From positions 1-64,000 of the forward strand of contig CAZJYI010000002.1 in the NCBI GenBank assembly GCA_964550025.1: DNA of 64,000 nucleotides, read 5' to 3'. The notes below the pieces were generated by a model that was given only the letters and a program-made list of their open reading frames with translations, was not told the origin of the DNA and ran no database searches. Positions 25,401 to 34,587 of the stretch are shown one piece after another. The position numbers were made by a program, and so were the translations under genes. Within the stretch, counting starts at the first letter, position 1, and the number at the start of each line of letters is the position of its first letter. Source of the DNA: CAZJYI01 sp964550025. Its GTDB lineage: Bacteria; Verrucomicrobiota; Kiritimatiellia; UBA8416; CAYOBW01.

Positions 25401-26457
25401 ACAGACCGATGAACGCCCCCAGGCCGGCGTTGTTGATCTCGCCATACCCACCGTGGCAGGTTCCGGGCGCGGGGGTGCCGTGTCCCCCGCCATGCGACCA
25501 ACTGCCGCTGCGGTACTGCGCCCATCCCAGGCATTCGGCCTGGTAACGGATCGCGGGCAGAACGTACGAATCCCCCGTGAGAAGATAGTACTCACACAGG
25601 TTGATCAACCGGTAGCTCTGACTCCACGTACGCGCGCCGCGGCCCGGCGGGAATCTGTCCGGCAGCTCGGCGCAGAGATGCCGTCGGGCCAGTTCCAACG
25701 CGGCGTCATCGCCGGATGCCATCAGGAACAACGGCGTCCAGAAGTCGCGGCGGTCCCAGGGATAGCTCTTGATGACCGACTCGAGGGCGGCTAGCCGGAC
25801 CTGCTTTGATTTCGCGCAGTCATAGGGCCAGGTGGCGCTGTACCCGAGCTTGCACTCGAGGTCGATGGTGATGTTCATCGGCTTCTTGTCGCGCACCGCG
25901 TGTAGCGTGAGGAGGCCCCCGAGCTCGGGAGACTGGCTTTCGCACAGGGAATAGCCTATGTCGGGGCGGGGGTCTTCCCTGTCCTCGAACAGCCGGCCGT
26001 TGGCCCCGATGATGACGTCCTTTACCTGCAATGGGCCCGCCGCGGGGGAATCCTCCACGACGTGAACGACGAGCAGTTCGACTTTGTTGGCGGATTCCTT
26101 CACGTACGCGCCGGTGATGCCGAGCGGCAGGGCCCCGAGGCCAAAGCGCGGGTTCGCTTTGCAGAGCGCGTCCGGACTGATTCTCGCGGCACGTTGGATC
26201 GTCTGCTCGTCAAACGCCATCTCCCGTTCAAGACCTGTCCGCGGTCTGGGTGCCGGTCGGCAGCGCATCTGGTGTGCGGCCATCTCCTCGGGACTTGCGA
26301 GCTCACCCAGCACGCTTGACCGGCGGCTGTGGATGTCGGCCTTGATATCACGCACCGCACGCAGTGCATCTTCGACCGAATCGGCGATGGCCGTCGTGGG
26401 CAGGGTGAGGGCAAGGTAGCCCGAGACTAGATAGAGAAGCTTGTGAGTAGCCGGCAT
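22468..26457 (-). CDS. DUF6288-type secreted protein with PDZ-like and HEAT repeats
   Basis: 1329 residues from ATG at 26457 (GGAG upstream); upstream in-frame codons lack a site. A signal peptide (LLYLVSGYLALTLPTTAIADS) is followed by a PDZ-like module at about residues 100-200 (LGALPLGITGAYV, LLVVHVVEDSPAAGPLQV, KDVIIGANGRLFED) and then SATWPYDCAKSKQVR, the phrase shared by DUF6288 proteins. Residues about 215-520 form an alpha-toroid-like region with W/H/G-rich motifs (SYRLINLCEYYLLTGD, GGYGEINNAGLGAFIGLCLA). The C-terminal 700 residues are helical repeats of HEAT type (VVPLLKRMLEDTHPGVRAGA, HPMVRNAATGLLLG). It is periplasmic or surface-located; the function is unknown. Protein-protein scaffolding or glycan-related activity has been suggested for similar architectures. 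Confidence 0.75.
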   Translation of the reverse strand: MPATHKLLYLVSGYLALTLPTTAIADSVEDALRAVRDIKADIHSRRSSVLGELASPEEMAAHQMRCRPAPRPRTGLEREMAFDEQTIQRAARISPDALCKANPRFGLGALPLGITGAYVKESANKVELLVVHVVEDSPAAGPLQVKDVIIGANGRLFEDREDPRPDIGYSLCESQSPELGGLLTLHAVRDKKPMNITIDLECKLGYSATWPYDCAKSKQVRLAALESVIKSYPWDRRDFWTPLFLMASGDDAALELARRHLCAELPDRFPPGRGARTWSQSYRLINLCEYYLLTGDSYVLPAIRYQAECLGWAQYRSGSWSHGGGHGTPAPGTCHGGYGEINNAGLGAFIGLCLARRCEIEPFAHTLPRAIRFFGKFCGTNFPYGLGKPGARGGRMDNGMNSAAAIAFHLLGEDAMAERWARTVCYMWMGRERGHAEAIFSGAWGPVGAALAPRPEFHAFMNNMAWTYEMGRARDGSITFMRGGRWQEANMTAAMGLFLYLPERRLQVLGSNSVFAQPPPEGLEKAAQLYKDKRWKELTGFLTAHLAAPPVSPQHRAYAEKLLAAYNRLEAHAAATLEIIEQSIDDGMPATAQVQLDLLARMMGEERPAAARLRQRLPDGKLKDARRERRQPLIDRKAVIKSLELAARGIDNGFAHSGQYIRAANKRGFESMQPEQIARFFNSPSHSPVDGAVNALAERGEAVVPLLKRMLEDTHPGVRAGALAVFSEMYEHDGNEYRSEAPEELREMIELARPLTRDKHPMVRNAATGLLLGLKILNDDVVDVLRDMAKLEDARIDHAVRYGIKDPTLRTELCMELIATCNRTRCSTPDRYKPINWAVGAHLDLCGPYVQTAIDTLNNPAVTTLYGFFSQSPREKSMELLFAYCDDPLVLANLPTILAFDARRQSEFNKWAVMTVEYPHRIVIKLGPRALPVLDEFCRSERKHFENIQAGREEQPVWWKENSVSNLQNWVAQMQVTAEITRCLHGQKPTDQAVPSLCEIYLSNRPWGAWERRQMRDYFTTLGMGAVPHLRKAAAAVDGSPRAELDRQIAAKRREIEEPGQHRRQKEKREVELDVLLDDAKRYEELAELAALIEALGAMHPKVVDVKTLCRFYVKRPWGKQYPFMRNETSYLRPFDATQHALIRDTFIRWSRDALPGLRAFLEEDRSGLAAALKRLDEEQAYWDQQRARLRGGPLARIAFERKDLPRYRAELEDIVLLLECIATGTPAVEQLPRLCEVYTRRAWPRQNRIILALLEHAGEAAGPVIREHIEKERRFLPELAPAIDLGMVKPASPAKKEAYDRARALKANILRGIVDLDGVRERVSGKSN

Positions 26458-26553
26458 GATATGGTCTCCGTTTGCTCCAGATGGATATGCAATGCTACGC
26501 GCGCTCTGGCTGCGTTTCCGAGTGCTTGTCATCACCTGCCGGGCGCCGCCTGT

Positions 26554-27084
26554 TTACCAGAACTCTGGGTGAGATAGAGAGTCGACGCAAGCAATTCTGA
26601 CGGGCTCCGTACCCGTAGCACATTGCTTGAGAATGAGGGCCTGCCATCCGAAAGGGTATTTGAGCGTGTAAGGTGGCTCGTATCGCTCAGCAGCGTCCTG
26701 GCTGAAACCGAACCTGCCGTAGTAGTTGGGGTCACCATAGACAAAGACGACGTCAACATCCAGTCGTGACAGCCGGTGCATGCCGGCGTCTACCAGTCTT
26801 GTCCCAATGCCGCGCTTCTGGAAGTCAGGCTTCACGGCGAGCGGCGCGAGAATGTAGCCGCGAAGATCGTCCTCGTCGCCAAGTCTCACGGGACTGAAGG
26901 CTACGTGACCGACTACGACGCCTTTACTTTCGGCCACCAGGGAAATCATCTGAGGTGTTGTGCGCTCTGAGAGGAGATTGACAGCGAGCTTTGAAACGCT
27001 GTCCCTCCCGTCTTCATCGAAGGCGGACAGGTGGACACTGCGCACATCGTCTTGATCAAGTGTGGTTGCTATCCGGATGTCCAT
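26554..27084 (-). CDS. GNAT-family N-acetyltransferase (YhbS-like)
   Basis: 176 residues from ATG at 27084; upstream in-frame codons would run into the preceding gene. The sequence MDIRIATTLDQDDVRSVHLS, GHVAFSPVRLGDE, YILAPLAVKPDFQKRGIGTR and VFVYGDPNYYGRFGF fits the YhbS/Eis-like GNAT group, with the acetyl-CoA motif QKRGIG. It starts 16 bases after the FloA-like gene and ends an apparent three-gene operon. The substrate is unknown. Confidence 0.85.
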   Translation of the reverse strand: MDIRIATTLDQDDVRSVHLSAFDEDGRDSVSKLAVNLLSERTTPQMISLVAESKGVVVGHVAFSPVRLGDEDDLRGYILAPLAVKPDFQKRGIGTRLVDAGMHRLSRLDVDVVFVYGDPNYYGRFGFSQDAAERYEPPYTLKYPFGWQALILKQCATGTEPVRIACVDSLSHPEFW

Positions 27085-27100
27085 GATCTGCTGTCGAGTG

Positions 27101-27505
27101 TCACGCATCAGATGATTCCGGGGCCGCGCTGGGCGCGGTTTCCGAAGTCGCTCCTGCATGCGATTGTTGGCCGTCCTGCTTGTTCATGTTCTCGTGGATC
27201 GTCTGACAAAGCTCCGCTAGATCATGGGGAGTCCTGATCTTGGATTTGTACTTCATGAATATGGCCTCAACGTGGGCGATTGGAATTGTGAACCCGCCCT
27301 TGGCCAACTCGAGATATGCGTCCAGCAGCAAGTCCACCGGACTGAAACGTAGCCGCATGCCAAGGGCATACCAAATGGATATCCGAGCTCCTGAGAAGAA
27401 CGCACGGAACCAAGGCTTCAGAACGAGGAGGGCAAACAGGAATGCGGCAACGCCACCAGCACCAACCATGACGCCCTGCTCGAAAGTGAGGTTCGTTGTG
27501 TTCAT
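27101..27505 (-). CDS. FloA-like membrane mini-protein
   Basis: 134 residues from ATG at 27505 (AAGGG eight bases upstream). A transmembrane helix (VMVGAGGVAAFLFALLVLKP) is followed by GARISIWYALGMRLRFSPVD, YLELAKGGFTIPIAHVEAIF and KYKSKIRTPHDLAELCQTIH. This matches the N-terminal membrane part of FloA flotillin-like proteins (GVKV.I..L.GMRLR...P, then a linker with an 'E..YL' helix). FloA itself is about 330 residues and continues into a long coiled coil; here the chain stops after the first 100 matching residues. It may act as a membrane-organising stub or partner of a full-length FloA elsewhere. It is cotranscribed with a membrane protein before it and a GNAT enzyme after it. Confidence 0.6.
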   Translation of the reverse strand: MNTTNLTFEQGVMVGAGGVAAFLFALLVLKPWFRAFFSGARISIWYALGMRLRFSPVDLLLDAYLELAKGGFTIPIAHVEAIFMKYKSKIRTPHDLAELCQTIHENMNKQDGQQSHAGATSETAPSAAPESSDA

Positions 27506-27532
27506 ATCAATCCCTTCGACCAACGTTACGGC

Positions 27533-27886
27533 TCACGTTACCGCGGATAGCGTCCAGCGTCCGGCCGCTGGTTGTGCTTTCCGTGCCATTCGAATCACCA
27601 TGAAAATGAAACCAGTGGCGAACATGGCAGCGCAGATGAGTCCGGCAAGGCGAAGCCACACCCGCCAGTAATAGAGGACGCTCGTCGGCAGCTTGTCGTT
27701 CATTGCCATGTGCGTAGTGATCAGCGCGACGAGCGAGAGTACCTGGCTGCCGAACTGGCCTGCCAGCGCGAGGAACCCCTCCCATGTCTTGCGCCGCACG
27801 ACGTAGAGAATGCATGCGGCCAGAATCAACAGGGATGGGGATCTGAAGATGAACTCCCCGAGTACGAAGCCGGTTGGGACATTCAT
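27533..27886 (-). CDS. Small membrane protein of unknown function
   Basis: 117 residues from ATG at 27886 with GAGGAG eight bases upstream. Three hydrophobic segments: SPSLLILAACILYVV, ALAGQFGSQVLSLVALITTH and LAGLICAAMFATGFIFMVI, ending in a short basic/Ala-rich tail. It is first in an operon with the FloA-like protein (27 bases downstream) and GNAT genes. No family is recognised; cotranscription with a flotillin-like fragment suggests an inner-membrane task. Confidence 0.6.
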   Translation of the reverse strand: MNVPTGFVLGEFIFRSPSLLILAACILYVVRRKTWEGFLALAGQFGSQVLSLVALITTHMAMNDKLPTSVLYYWRVWLRLAGLICAAMFATGFIFMVIRMARKAQPAAGRWTLSAVT

Positions 27887-27965
27887 TCTATGCTCCTCTT
27901 GGCACAATGTCGGGCGTCATAACGTATCTGCCGGAAATGCCGCCTTGGCAGGCACATGCGTGGGT

Positions 27966-30900
27966 TCACGGTCGCCGGGGAGAGCTGGCCTTGATCCGGT
28001 AGAACTCTCTGCCGCGCGGTGCGGCGTCCAGGAGAATGCGGGTCGCGTTTGTGTCGAGCGCGCCTCCGACGAAGGAACGCACCGTGCTCCACATTCCCGA
28101 GACAAGGGAATCGGACCGCTCGAGCTCGTAGAGAAAGCGTTCATCCGACTGGAAGCCGAACTCGATCCCGGCGCCGTCCGGTTCGGCGTTCAGTCCGGTG
28201 ATCCGAAACGGGACCGGGGACGGGATGCCTTGGAGAGGTTGGAGTTCGCCGAGAGCGAGAAACCCGTCGGTAATGCTGAACTCGTCGATGAGACCGTCGA
28301 AGGAACTGTCGGCGACGCCCGAACTGTTGAAGTGCGCGCCGATGATCAGTGGACCGTTGTTGACCGTGCCCGCGGCCGTGGTGGAATGAGTGTCCGCCTG
28401 GCCGTCGAGCGTGAAACGGACCGTATCCGAGACCGGGTCCAGGGCGACGCTGATGTGGTGCCAGTTGGTGTCGCCGATCGCCAGGTCAGAAATGACAATG
28501 CCCGATCCGAGATGCAGCGCGAGCTTGTCGAACGTGAAGCGGTCGCCGTAGCTGCCGGCCGCGGCCAGGAACATGTAGTCCAGGTCGACGTCACCGGCTC
28601 CCAGCACCTTCTTCATCGCGACCGGCATGCGGCTGGCGAGGTCGATGCCGGTGGGCAGCGTCTCGAACTTCACCCAGGCCTCGATCGTGAACGGGGCCTC
28701 GCCGAAATCGAGCTCGCGCGCGTCCGGGACCTGCACGTAGTTCCGGTTGTCGCTTTCGAAATCGAGCGACAAGGCATTGGTCTCTCCGACGACAAAATCG
28801 CCGGAGGCCGGAACGTCGGAGGAGAAGACGGGCAGTGCGTTACTGTTGCCGCTATGGGCCGTGCCGTGGTTGCCGAACGGGAAATGGTCGGCGAGCGTTC
28901 CGGCCGTGCCGCTGGCCGAGCCGTCCTCGAAGCGCAGCAGCGTGCGGTCGCCGAGAAAGGCATAGGGATCGGCGTTGTCAACGCGCTCCTGCATGAGGAA
29001 CTCTTCGAGTTGCTGGCGGACAAGGGCGTAGGCAGGTTGGGTCGCGAGATTGGGGATGCCGTGTTCGGGCAGGAGTTCGAACGGGTTTTCCTGCAGATCG
29101 AAGAGTTGCGTAACCTGGGTAGCATCGTTGCCCACGTCATACTTGATCAGTTTGAAACGTCCGTCCGTGACGGCACGCATGCCCGGCTTGCTGCCGCCGG
29201 CGTACAGGCCGTAGAGGCGGTCGCGGTGGGTTGCGGTCGTGCCTTCCAGCACGGCGCGGAAGCTGCGTCCGTCATTGCCGTCGATGGTGGGCGGCGGGTC
29301 CAGCCCGGCCAGATCGCAGAAGGTAGGGAAGGTGTCGTGTAGGTAGACGAGCGCATCCGTCCTGCTGCCGGGCGCAATGCCGGGGCCACGAACGATGTAG
29401 GGCACGCGCCAGGTGTGCTCGTACAGGTTCTGCTTGCCCTGCAGACCGTGTCGGCCGATGGCGATCCCATGGTCGGAAGTGAAGACGATGTAGGTGTTGT
29501 CGAGCACACTGTCTGCCGTGTTGCCGTCGCCGTCGGGGTCTTCCAGCCGATGGAGAACACGGCCGATCTGCCGGTCGATCCAGTCCACGCAGGCGTAGTT
29601 GCGGCCGATCTCATTGCGAACCACGGCTTCCGTACGGTACTTGCCGATGCCGGAGACATTCTGCTCGTCCCGGACATTGAGGTGCCCGTTGTCGAACGGG
29701 TGCGCAGGATAGGTTGCCGGCGTGCAGGAAAGGTGGTTGAAGGGCAGGGGAGGGGCACCCGGGTCGAGCACCAGGCTGTCCGGGGTGGTGGTGTTGACAC
29801 AGTGGTAACGGCTGGCGAGGTCGGGAGTGGTACGGGCGTTGCGTACGTCGTGCGGGTGGGAGAAGCCGCAGTAGATCAGGAAAGGCGTGTTGACCGGGCG
29901 GTGATTGGTCTGCCAGTCATCGATGTAATTGACGGCGTGATCGACATGCCACTCGCTGCCGTTGCCGTCGGTATTGCCGCGCTTGGTGGCGTCGTTGACC
30001 GTCGTGAACTCGTTGTTCGCCGTCGGGTAGCTGTTCCCGCTTTTACAGGTTCGGTACGTTGCGTACGGCAGGGCATTCGTTCCGCTGCGCGCGCCCCGGT
30101 TGAAGATGCCGGGAAAGGTCACCCCGGCCGTCATGCCCTCGGTTCGTTGCCAACTGTTCTTTCCGGTCATGATGCAGGTGCGCGAGGGCGTGCAGACTGC
30201 GCCCCTGTTGGCACCCATCAGGCGCGCCTGGTGGAAGATCATACCCTCATCGGCAAGCCGGTCGATGTTGGGGGTGTCCACGACGTATGGGTTGCCGGCG
30301 GCATCCGGTTCGGCGGGCTCCGTGCGGCGGTAGGCGCCGATGGAGTAGGTGTCCTGGTCGTCGGTAATGATGAACAGGAAGTTGGGCGGTTCCCGCACGG
30401 GCTGCGGTGTGGCTTGCGCCTCCATACTCAAGGCGGATTCCGCACCTTCACTATTCACGGCGGACACCACGTAGTAACAGGGCACGCCGTTCGTGAGACC
30501 GGTGTCCGTATACGCGCTCATGGCGGGCGCCGCTATCTCGCTGTAGGGGCCGCCGGAGTTCGTCGAACGCTGCACAACGAAGTGCGAGAACCCGTACTGG
30601 TTGTTGGCGTCCCAGTTCAGGACAACCGCCTCGTTGATTCCCCTGGCAACAAGATTGGTGGGGATGTGGGGGGCAGTGGGGGGGCCAGGCCGGGTCACCA
30701 GGATGGCATTGAAGTGGACGTTGCCGAAGCCGTTGACGGCATGTGTCAGCATCTGCGTACCGCCGGAAGCCGTGAACGTGCCGGCCGCAAACTGCCCCCA
30801 CCCGCTGCCGCCCGCCGTGACGTCGGCGTTCCCGGGTGAGCCCTCCCCGTCGCCATAGGTCATGACGCGAGCGCGGTTGTTTGCGCTTCGCTGATCGTTG

Positions 30901-31313
30901 AAGAAAACCTGGACCTGGTAGTTGGTCCCGGCGGTCAGCCCGCTGATCGTCTGGGTCCCGCTCCTGATCCCGGATTGCGTGTCCGTGAAGGACTTGATGA
31001 TCGTGTCGAAGTCGGCATCCCCCGTGCTTGGCGCGCCGCCCGATATGTCGGCACTGGTGCGGAGACCGGGAGCAGGAGTGAAGTCGAGATCCTGGTAGCT
31101 TACCCCGGTGAAGGCGTAGTTCTGCGTGCCGTCGGCACCGCCGCCGGCAACGGTGGCACCGTTTCCGCCGCTGACGGCCAGAACGACTTCCCCCTGGATC
31201 AGGTCGGACTTGTCCGTCGTGTCGGTGGCCGGCCCCCAGGAGATGGGGGCGGCGGCCAGTGAGAGGGGGAATAGCACGCCGACCTTCAACGCGACTGCAA
31301 TCGTGTTTCGCAA
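27966..31313 (-). CDS. Secreted multi-domain sulfatase with FnIII and LamG
   Basis: 1115 residues from a TTG at 31313, chosen because GGGAGGA lies just upstream. A signal peptide is followed by a beta domain (residues about 25-210) and a fibronectin-III domain (about 215-305). The sulfatase core starts at NFLFIITDDQDTYSIGAYRR; Cys374 of CTPSR is the predicted formylglycine residue (C-T-P-S-R), and FTSDHGIAIGRHGLQGKQNL follows. The C-terminal third has a LamG/concanavalin-like fold (APFTIEAWVKFETLP, NWHHISVALDPVSDTVRFTLDG) and a final beta module ending EFYRIKASSPRRP. It probably removes sulfate from a polysaccharide outside the cell. It starts 22 bases after the other sulfatase gene, in one operon. 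An FGly maturase must be supplied from elsewhere. Confidence 0.9.
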   Translation of the reverse strand: MRNTIAVALKVGVLFPLSLAAAPISWGPATDTTDKSDLIQGEVVLAVSGGNGATVAGGGADGTQNYAFTGVSYQDLDFTPAPGLRTSADISGGAPSTGDADFDTIIKSFTDTQSGIRSGTQTISGLTAGTNYQVQVFFNDQRSANNRARVMTYGDGEGSPGNADVTAGGSGWGQFAAGTFTASGGTQMLTHAVNGFGNVHFNAILVTRPGPPTAPHIPTNLVARGINEAVVLNWDANNQYGFSHFVVQRSTNSGGPYSEIAAPAMSAYTDTGLTNGVPCYYVVSAVNSEGAESALSMEAQATPQPVREPPNFLFIITDDQDTYSIGAYRRTEPAEPDAAGNPYVVDTPNIDRLADEGMIFHQARLMGANRGAVCTPSRTCIMTGKNSWQRTEGMTAGVTFPGIFNRGARSGTNALPYATYRTCKSGNSYPTANNEFTTVNDATKRGNTDGNGSEWHVDHAVNYIDDWQTNHRPVNTPFLIYCGFSHPHDVRNARTTPDLASRYHCVNTTTPDSLVLDPGAPPLPFNHLSCTPATYPAHPFDNGHLNVRDEQNVSGIGKYRTEAVVRNEIGRNYACVDWIDRQIGRVLHRLEDPDGDGNTADSVLDNTYIVFTSDHGIAIGRHGLQGKQNLYEHTWRVPYIVRGPGIAPGSRTDALVYLHDTFPTFCDLAGLDPPPTIDGNDGRSFRAVLEGTTATHRDRLYGLYAGGSKPGMRAVTDGRFKLIKYDVGNDATQVTQLFDLQENPFELLPEHGIPNLATQPAYALVRQQLEEFLMQERVDNADPYAFLGDRTLLRFEDGSASGTAGTLADHFPFGNHGTAHSGNSNALPVFSSDVPASGDFVVGETNALSLDFESDNRNYVQVPDARELDFGEAPFTIEAWVKFETLPTGIDLASRMPVAMKKVLGAGDVDLDYMFLAAAGSYGDRFTFDKLALHLGSGIVISDLAIGDTNWHHISVALDPVSDTVRFTLDGQADTHSTTAAGTVNNGPLIIGAHFNSSGVADSSFDGLIDEFSITDGFLALGELQPLQGIPSPVPFRITGLNAEPDGAGIEFGFQSDERFLYELERSDSLVSGMWSTVRSFVGGALDTNATRILLDAAPRGREFYRIKASSPRRP

Positions 31314-31335
31314 AACGTCGTCCTCCCAGGCTGGT

Positions 31336-34300
31336 TCAAGGTACTGAAACTTCTATCCGGTAGTTTCGCACGGGCACGGCGTTGGTGTCGACCATGACGT
31401 CGTTCATCCCGTTTCCACGGCGGCGGAGCATGCCGGGCACGTTGCTCCATGTCGTCGTTCCCGGCAGGTCATCCGCAAACAGCGCTCGATACAGCCGTCC
31501 CGTGCTGGAGTCGAAGGTGAGCCGCACGCTGCCGCCGGCTTCGATGCGCCTGATGCCGAAGAACGAGGCGGCGTTGGTCGGGTCCGTGTCGGCGACATAC
31601 TCCTGCAGGTCGGAGTGCGGGTCCGCATCGGAATCCGTGACGTCACTGGCGTTCGTGAGGCTGCCCCAGTACCGGAGCTCCCACGCATCCGGGATCCCGT
31701 CAGCATCCGTGTCGTTCGGATCGACCGTTCCGGCCTGCGTGACAACGAGCTCGATGGCGCCCACCCCGTCGGTCTTGATCCCCAGGCCGTTGTTGACATT
31801 GAGGTCGGCCGGCCGCAGGAAGAACCCGTGGTTCGCCGTCCCCGCGACCCAGTTGCTGACGATGCCGGTCACGTCGACACTGAAGTCCGCGCCGGTCGTC
31901 GGCGCCCCCGCCGTAGTGAGCGATGGGCCGGTGATCGTGCCCGCGGCGGCCGGCGCGAATGGATCGGCGGCCGGCGCCCAGTCCTCGGTCAGGCGCAGCA
32001 CCTGCAAGGCCGTCGTGTACCCGTCGCCCGCATTGTCGTTCAGGGAATACCCGCGAAAGCGCAGGGTGGCTCCGGTGACCGGTTCGCCGGTGAGGGATGC
32101 CAGGTCGAACTCCACGTAGGCTCTTACCCGCCTGTCCTGTTTGCTGCCGTTGCTTCGCACATACAGCGTCGTTGTGAACTCCGCGGCGTGCGAGCCGCCC
32201 GTGTCGAACTTGTCGATGTTGTTGTCGTCGTCGCCCGGTATGTCGCCGTGTGCGTCGACGGTGTTGAATGCGGGGAACGCAAGAATCGTCGTGGTTCCCG
32301 TGGTGGCCACGAGCTCACCCGTCACCTGGTTGGTCCAAGCCGAGTACCCCGAAAAGCTGCCGCCGAACTGAGCGTTCGTTGCACCCACACGGTAGAAGAA
32401 GCGCGTGTACGGCGTGCCCGTGTGGTGAGTCCAGTTCGTCGATGCCGCCTCTTGACGGCCGGTGACCGCCGCCCCCTCGTGGTAGTGCTCCACGACAAAG
32501 CCCGTGCCGTTGTCGTCTCTGTCAACCCATGCCAGCGTGATGCCGGTGCCGTTGGACGTGATGCCGCTCACAGTGGGGGCCTCGGCTGCCGAGAGATCGG
32601 TCACCACTCTGGCGGGTGTCGATGTGTCGTTGACATCGACGCCGTTGGCGGCCGTGAACCGGAACCAGTACTCCGTGTCTGCCAGCAGTCCGGTGAGCCA
32701 TGCCGTGATGACCCCGCCCGTGCTGTCGGGCAGCGCTGCGTTGGTGAAGGCCCAGCCCCCGGCGGGAGTGAGGGTTGTGTCCCATTCCAGCGCTACGGCT
32801 GTATTCGATCCCGAAGGCACGTCGAGGGTCGCGTAGATCTGGGCGCTGGTGGTCGTCACCGTTTCGTTCGACACGCCTACGTCGGACAAGCCGGATGGCG
32901 GTGGAGGCGGCACGTATTCCGTATCGCTGTTGACGGCAGCGATCCAGGTTTCCAATTCGAGCTGCAGCCGCGCCGCCAGCTTCGGTTCCGAGGCGATGAT
33001 GTTGGCCGTTTCGTTGGTGTCGGCAAGCAAGTCGTACAGCTCGTAGGTGCTGCCCCCGTCCTTACTGATCAGCTTGTAACGCTGCGTTACCCAGGAACGG
33101 TCATCGTTGATGCGGAACCCGATCGGGTTTGTGCGCGGGAGGTTGAAGGACGCGTTGGTGACCAACGGCATGAGGCTGATGCCGTCGATTGGTTTCTGAT
33201 TCGTGACGGTCAGATCCAGGGCATCAAGAATCGTGGGGTAGTAGTCGCTCGTCACGCAGGGGTAGTCGATCGTTCGAGCGGTGGTCACCACCGCCGGCCA
33301 TTCCAGGATGCCCGGCACGCGCACCCCGCCCTCGTGCAGGCTGCGTTTCCGGGCCCGCAGCCCGCCGGACTGCCCGACACCGTTTTCCGGACCGTTGTCG
33401 CTGCAGAACCAGAGCATCGTGTTGGTACGCACGCCCAGGGCGTCGAGTTCGGCACGCAGGCGACCGATTTGCGCGTCCATGTCGCGGACGGCGTCCGTGT
33501 AGGCGTCAGCCCCGTCCACGGCGGTGGTGAGCGCCGGGTCGACCAGGGGTTTGTGCGGCGTGTGAAACCAGACCACCGCAAAGAAGGGTTGGTTCGATGC
33601 CGCGGCGCTCTGCACAAAGGGGATCACGCGGTCCATTATGACCCGGGAGTCATCCCCGCTCAGGTTGTTCGTCACGGCCACGGCGGTGCCTTCGCCGGCG
33701 GTGTTGGTCCACGTCGAGGGGTCGAGAGGCGGCATCCAGTAGTACGTGCCGTAGAAGTTGGGATCGGCGAAGTCCACGGGTTCAGGGTTCGAGTTGGACC
33801 CCGTCTTGCGCATCGGGTGAAAAGTGGGCACCTTGGCCTCGGTTGCGAAACAGGTGTCGTACTGGTGGTGCCAGGGAGCGGAGTAATGGGCCGTTGCACC
33901 CGGCGATCCGCGATTGGAGTCGTTCCTGAGCGTTGTCAGTGTGCCGAGATGCCATTTGCCAAAGTGACCGCAGGTGTAGCCCGCGTTGTCCAGAACCTCG
34001 GACAACGGGGTCTCGTCGCGCCCCAGATGCCCCGAGTTTGCCCCCGGCACACCGACCCGCAGCGGGTTGCGCCCGGTCAGGCAGCTCGCGCGTGTCGGCG
34101 AGCAGACGGCACTGGCGGCATAGAAGCGGTTGAAGCGCAACCCGCTCGAAGCCATGCTGTCAAGCGTCGGTGTGCTGATCCAGCCCCCATTGTAGCTCGG
34201 ATCACCCCAGCCCAGGTCGTCCGCCATCATCAGGATGATGTTCGGCCGCGAAACGGTCGCGGCCTGTGCGGCAGCCACAAGCACCGACAGTGCAAACGCC

Positions 34301-34392
34301 GCTACCATGCCGCAGGCGAGACCGGAACAGGCTCTTGCCGCTCTTCGCCGCCAAGGCGTTGGTGCGTGAGGCCGCGACAACGAGTTCAACAT
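31336..34392 (-). CDS. Secreted sulfatase with FnIII, DNRLRE and Ca-repeat domains
   Basis: 1018 residues from ATG at 34392 (GGGA upstream). The signal peptide is long and begins with a basic stretch. The sulfatase core follows: PNIILMMADDLGWGDPSYNG; FGly site CSPTR with Cys97; GHFGKWHLGTL; FCSDNGPENG. The C-terminal half holds an FnIII-like pair, a DNRLRE-type beta domain (VRAYVEFDLASLTGEPVTGA, then a WVAGTANHGFFLRP segment), a calcium segment (DTDADGIPDAWELRYWGS, DPHSDLQEYVADTDPTN) and the end module ending RNYRIEVSVP. It is likely exported and active on a sulfated glycan. It is first of the two-gene sulfatase operon. Confidence 0.9.
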   Translation of the reverse strand: MLNSLSRPHAPTPWRRRAARACSGLACGMVAAFALSVLVAAAQAATVSRPNIILMMADDLGWGDPSYNGGWISTPTLDSMASSGLRFNRFYAASAVCSPTRASCLTGRNPLRVGVPGANSGHLGRDETPLSEVLDNAGYTCGHFGKWHLGTLTTLRNDSNRGSPGATAHYSAPWHHQYDTCFATEAKVPTFHPMRKTGSNSNPEPVDFADPNFYGTYYWMPPLDPSTWTNTAGEGTAVAVTNNLSGDDSRVIMDRVIPFVQSAAASNQPFFAVVWFHTPHKPLVDPALTTAVDGADAYTDAVRDMDAQIGRLRAELDALGVRTNTMLWFCSDNGPENGVGQSGGLRARKRSLHEGGVRVPGILEWPAVVTTARTIDYPCVTSDYYPTILDALDLTVTNQKPIDGISLMPLVTNASFNLPRTNPIGFRINDDRSWVTQRYKLISKDGGSTYELYDLLADTNETANIIASEPKLAARLQLELETWIAAVNSDTEYVPPPPPSGLSDVGVSNETVTTTSAQIYATLDVPSGSNTAVALEWDTTLTPAGGWAFTNAALPDSTGGVITAWLTGLLADTEYWFRFTAANGVDVNDTSTPARVVTDLSAAEAPTVSGITSNGTGITLAWVDRDDNGTGFVVEHYHEGAAVTGRQEAASTNWTHHTGTPYTRFFYRVGATNAQFGGSFSGYSAWTNQVTGELVATTGTTTILAFPAFNTVDAHGDIPGDDDNNIDKFDTGGSHAAEFTTTLYVRSNGSKQDRRVRAYVEFDLASLTGEPVTGATLRFRGYSLNDNAGDGYTTALQVLRLTEDWAPAADPFAPAAAGTITGPSLTTAGAPTTGADFSVDVTGIVSNWVAGTANHGFFLRPADLNVNNGLGIKTDGVGAIELVVTQAGTVDPNDTDADGIPDAWELRYWGSLTNASDVTDSDADPHSDLQEYVADTDPTNAASFFGIRRIEAGGSVRLTFDSSTGRLYRALFADDLPGTTTWSNVPGMLRRRGNGMNDVMVDTNAVPVRNYRIEVSVP

Positions 34393-34587
34393 GGTTGTGT
34401 TCCCGATTGCGCCCTGGACCGGCGTCTGGGCGGGTTTTCAAGACTCCCCATATTATCGCGCCATCTTCCTCCCCTGTCCATAGCAGCCTTGGAGCCTGTC
34501 CGCGTCCCCGTACGCCGCGGAGCGAGTCGGGATCTGATCGTTGGGAGGGCGAAAGACGTGCACAAGTTCCCTGGGAATGCTCCAGAC
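34393..34587. other. Upstream region of the sulfatase operon
   Basis: 195 bases without a supported gene, between a coding remnant and the first sulfatase. It should contain the promoter; no boxes are obvious. A T/C-rich stretch (34441-34490) lies in the middle. Confidence 0.3.
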
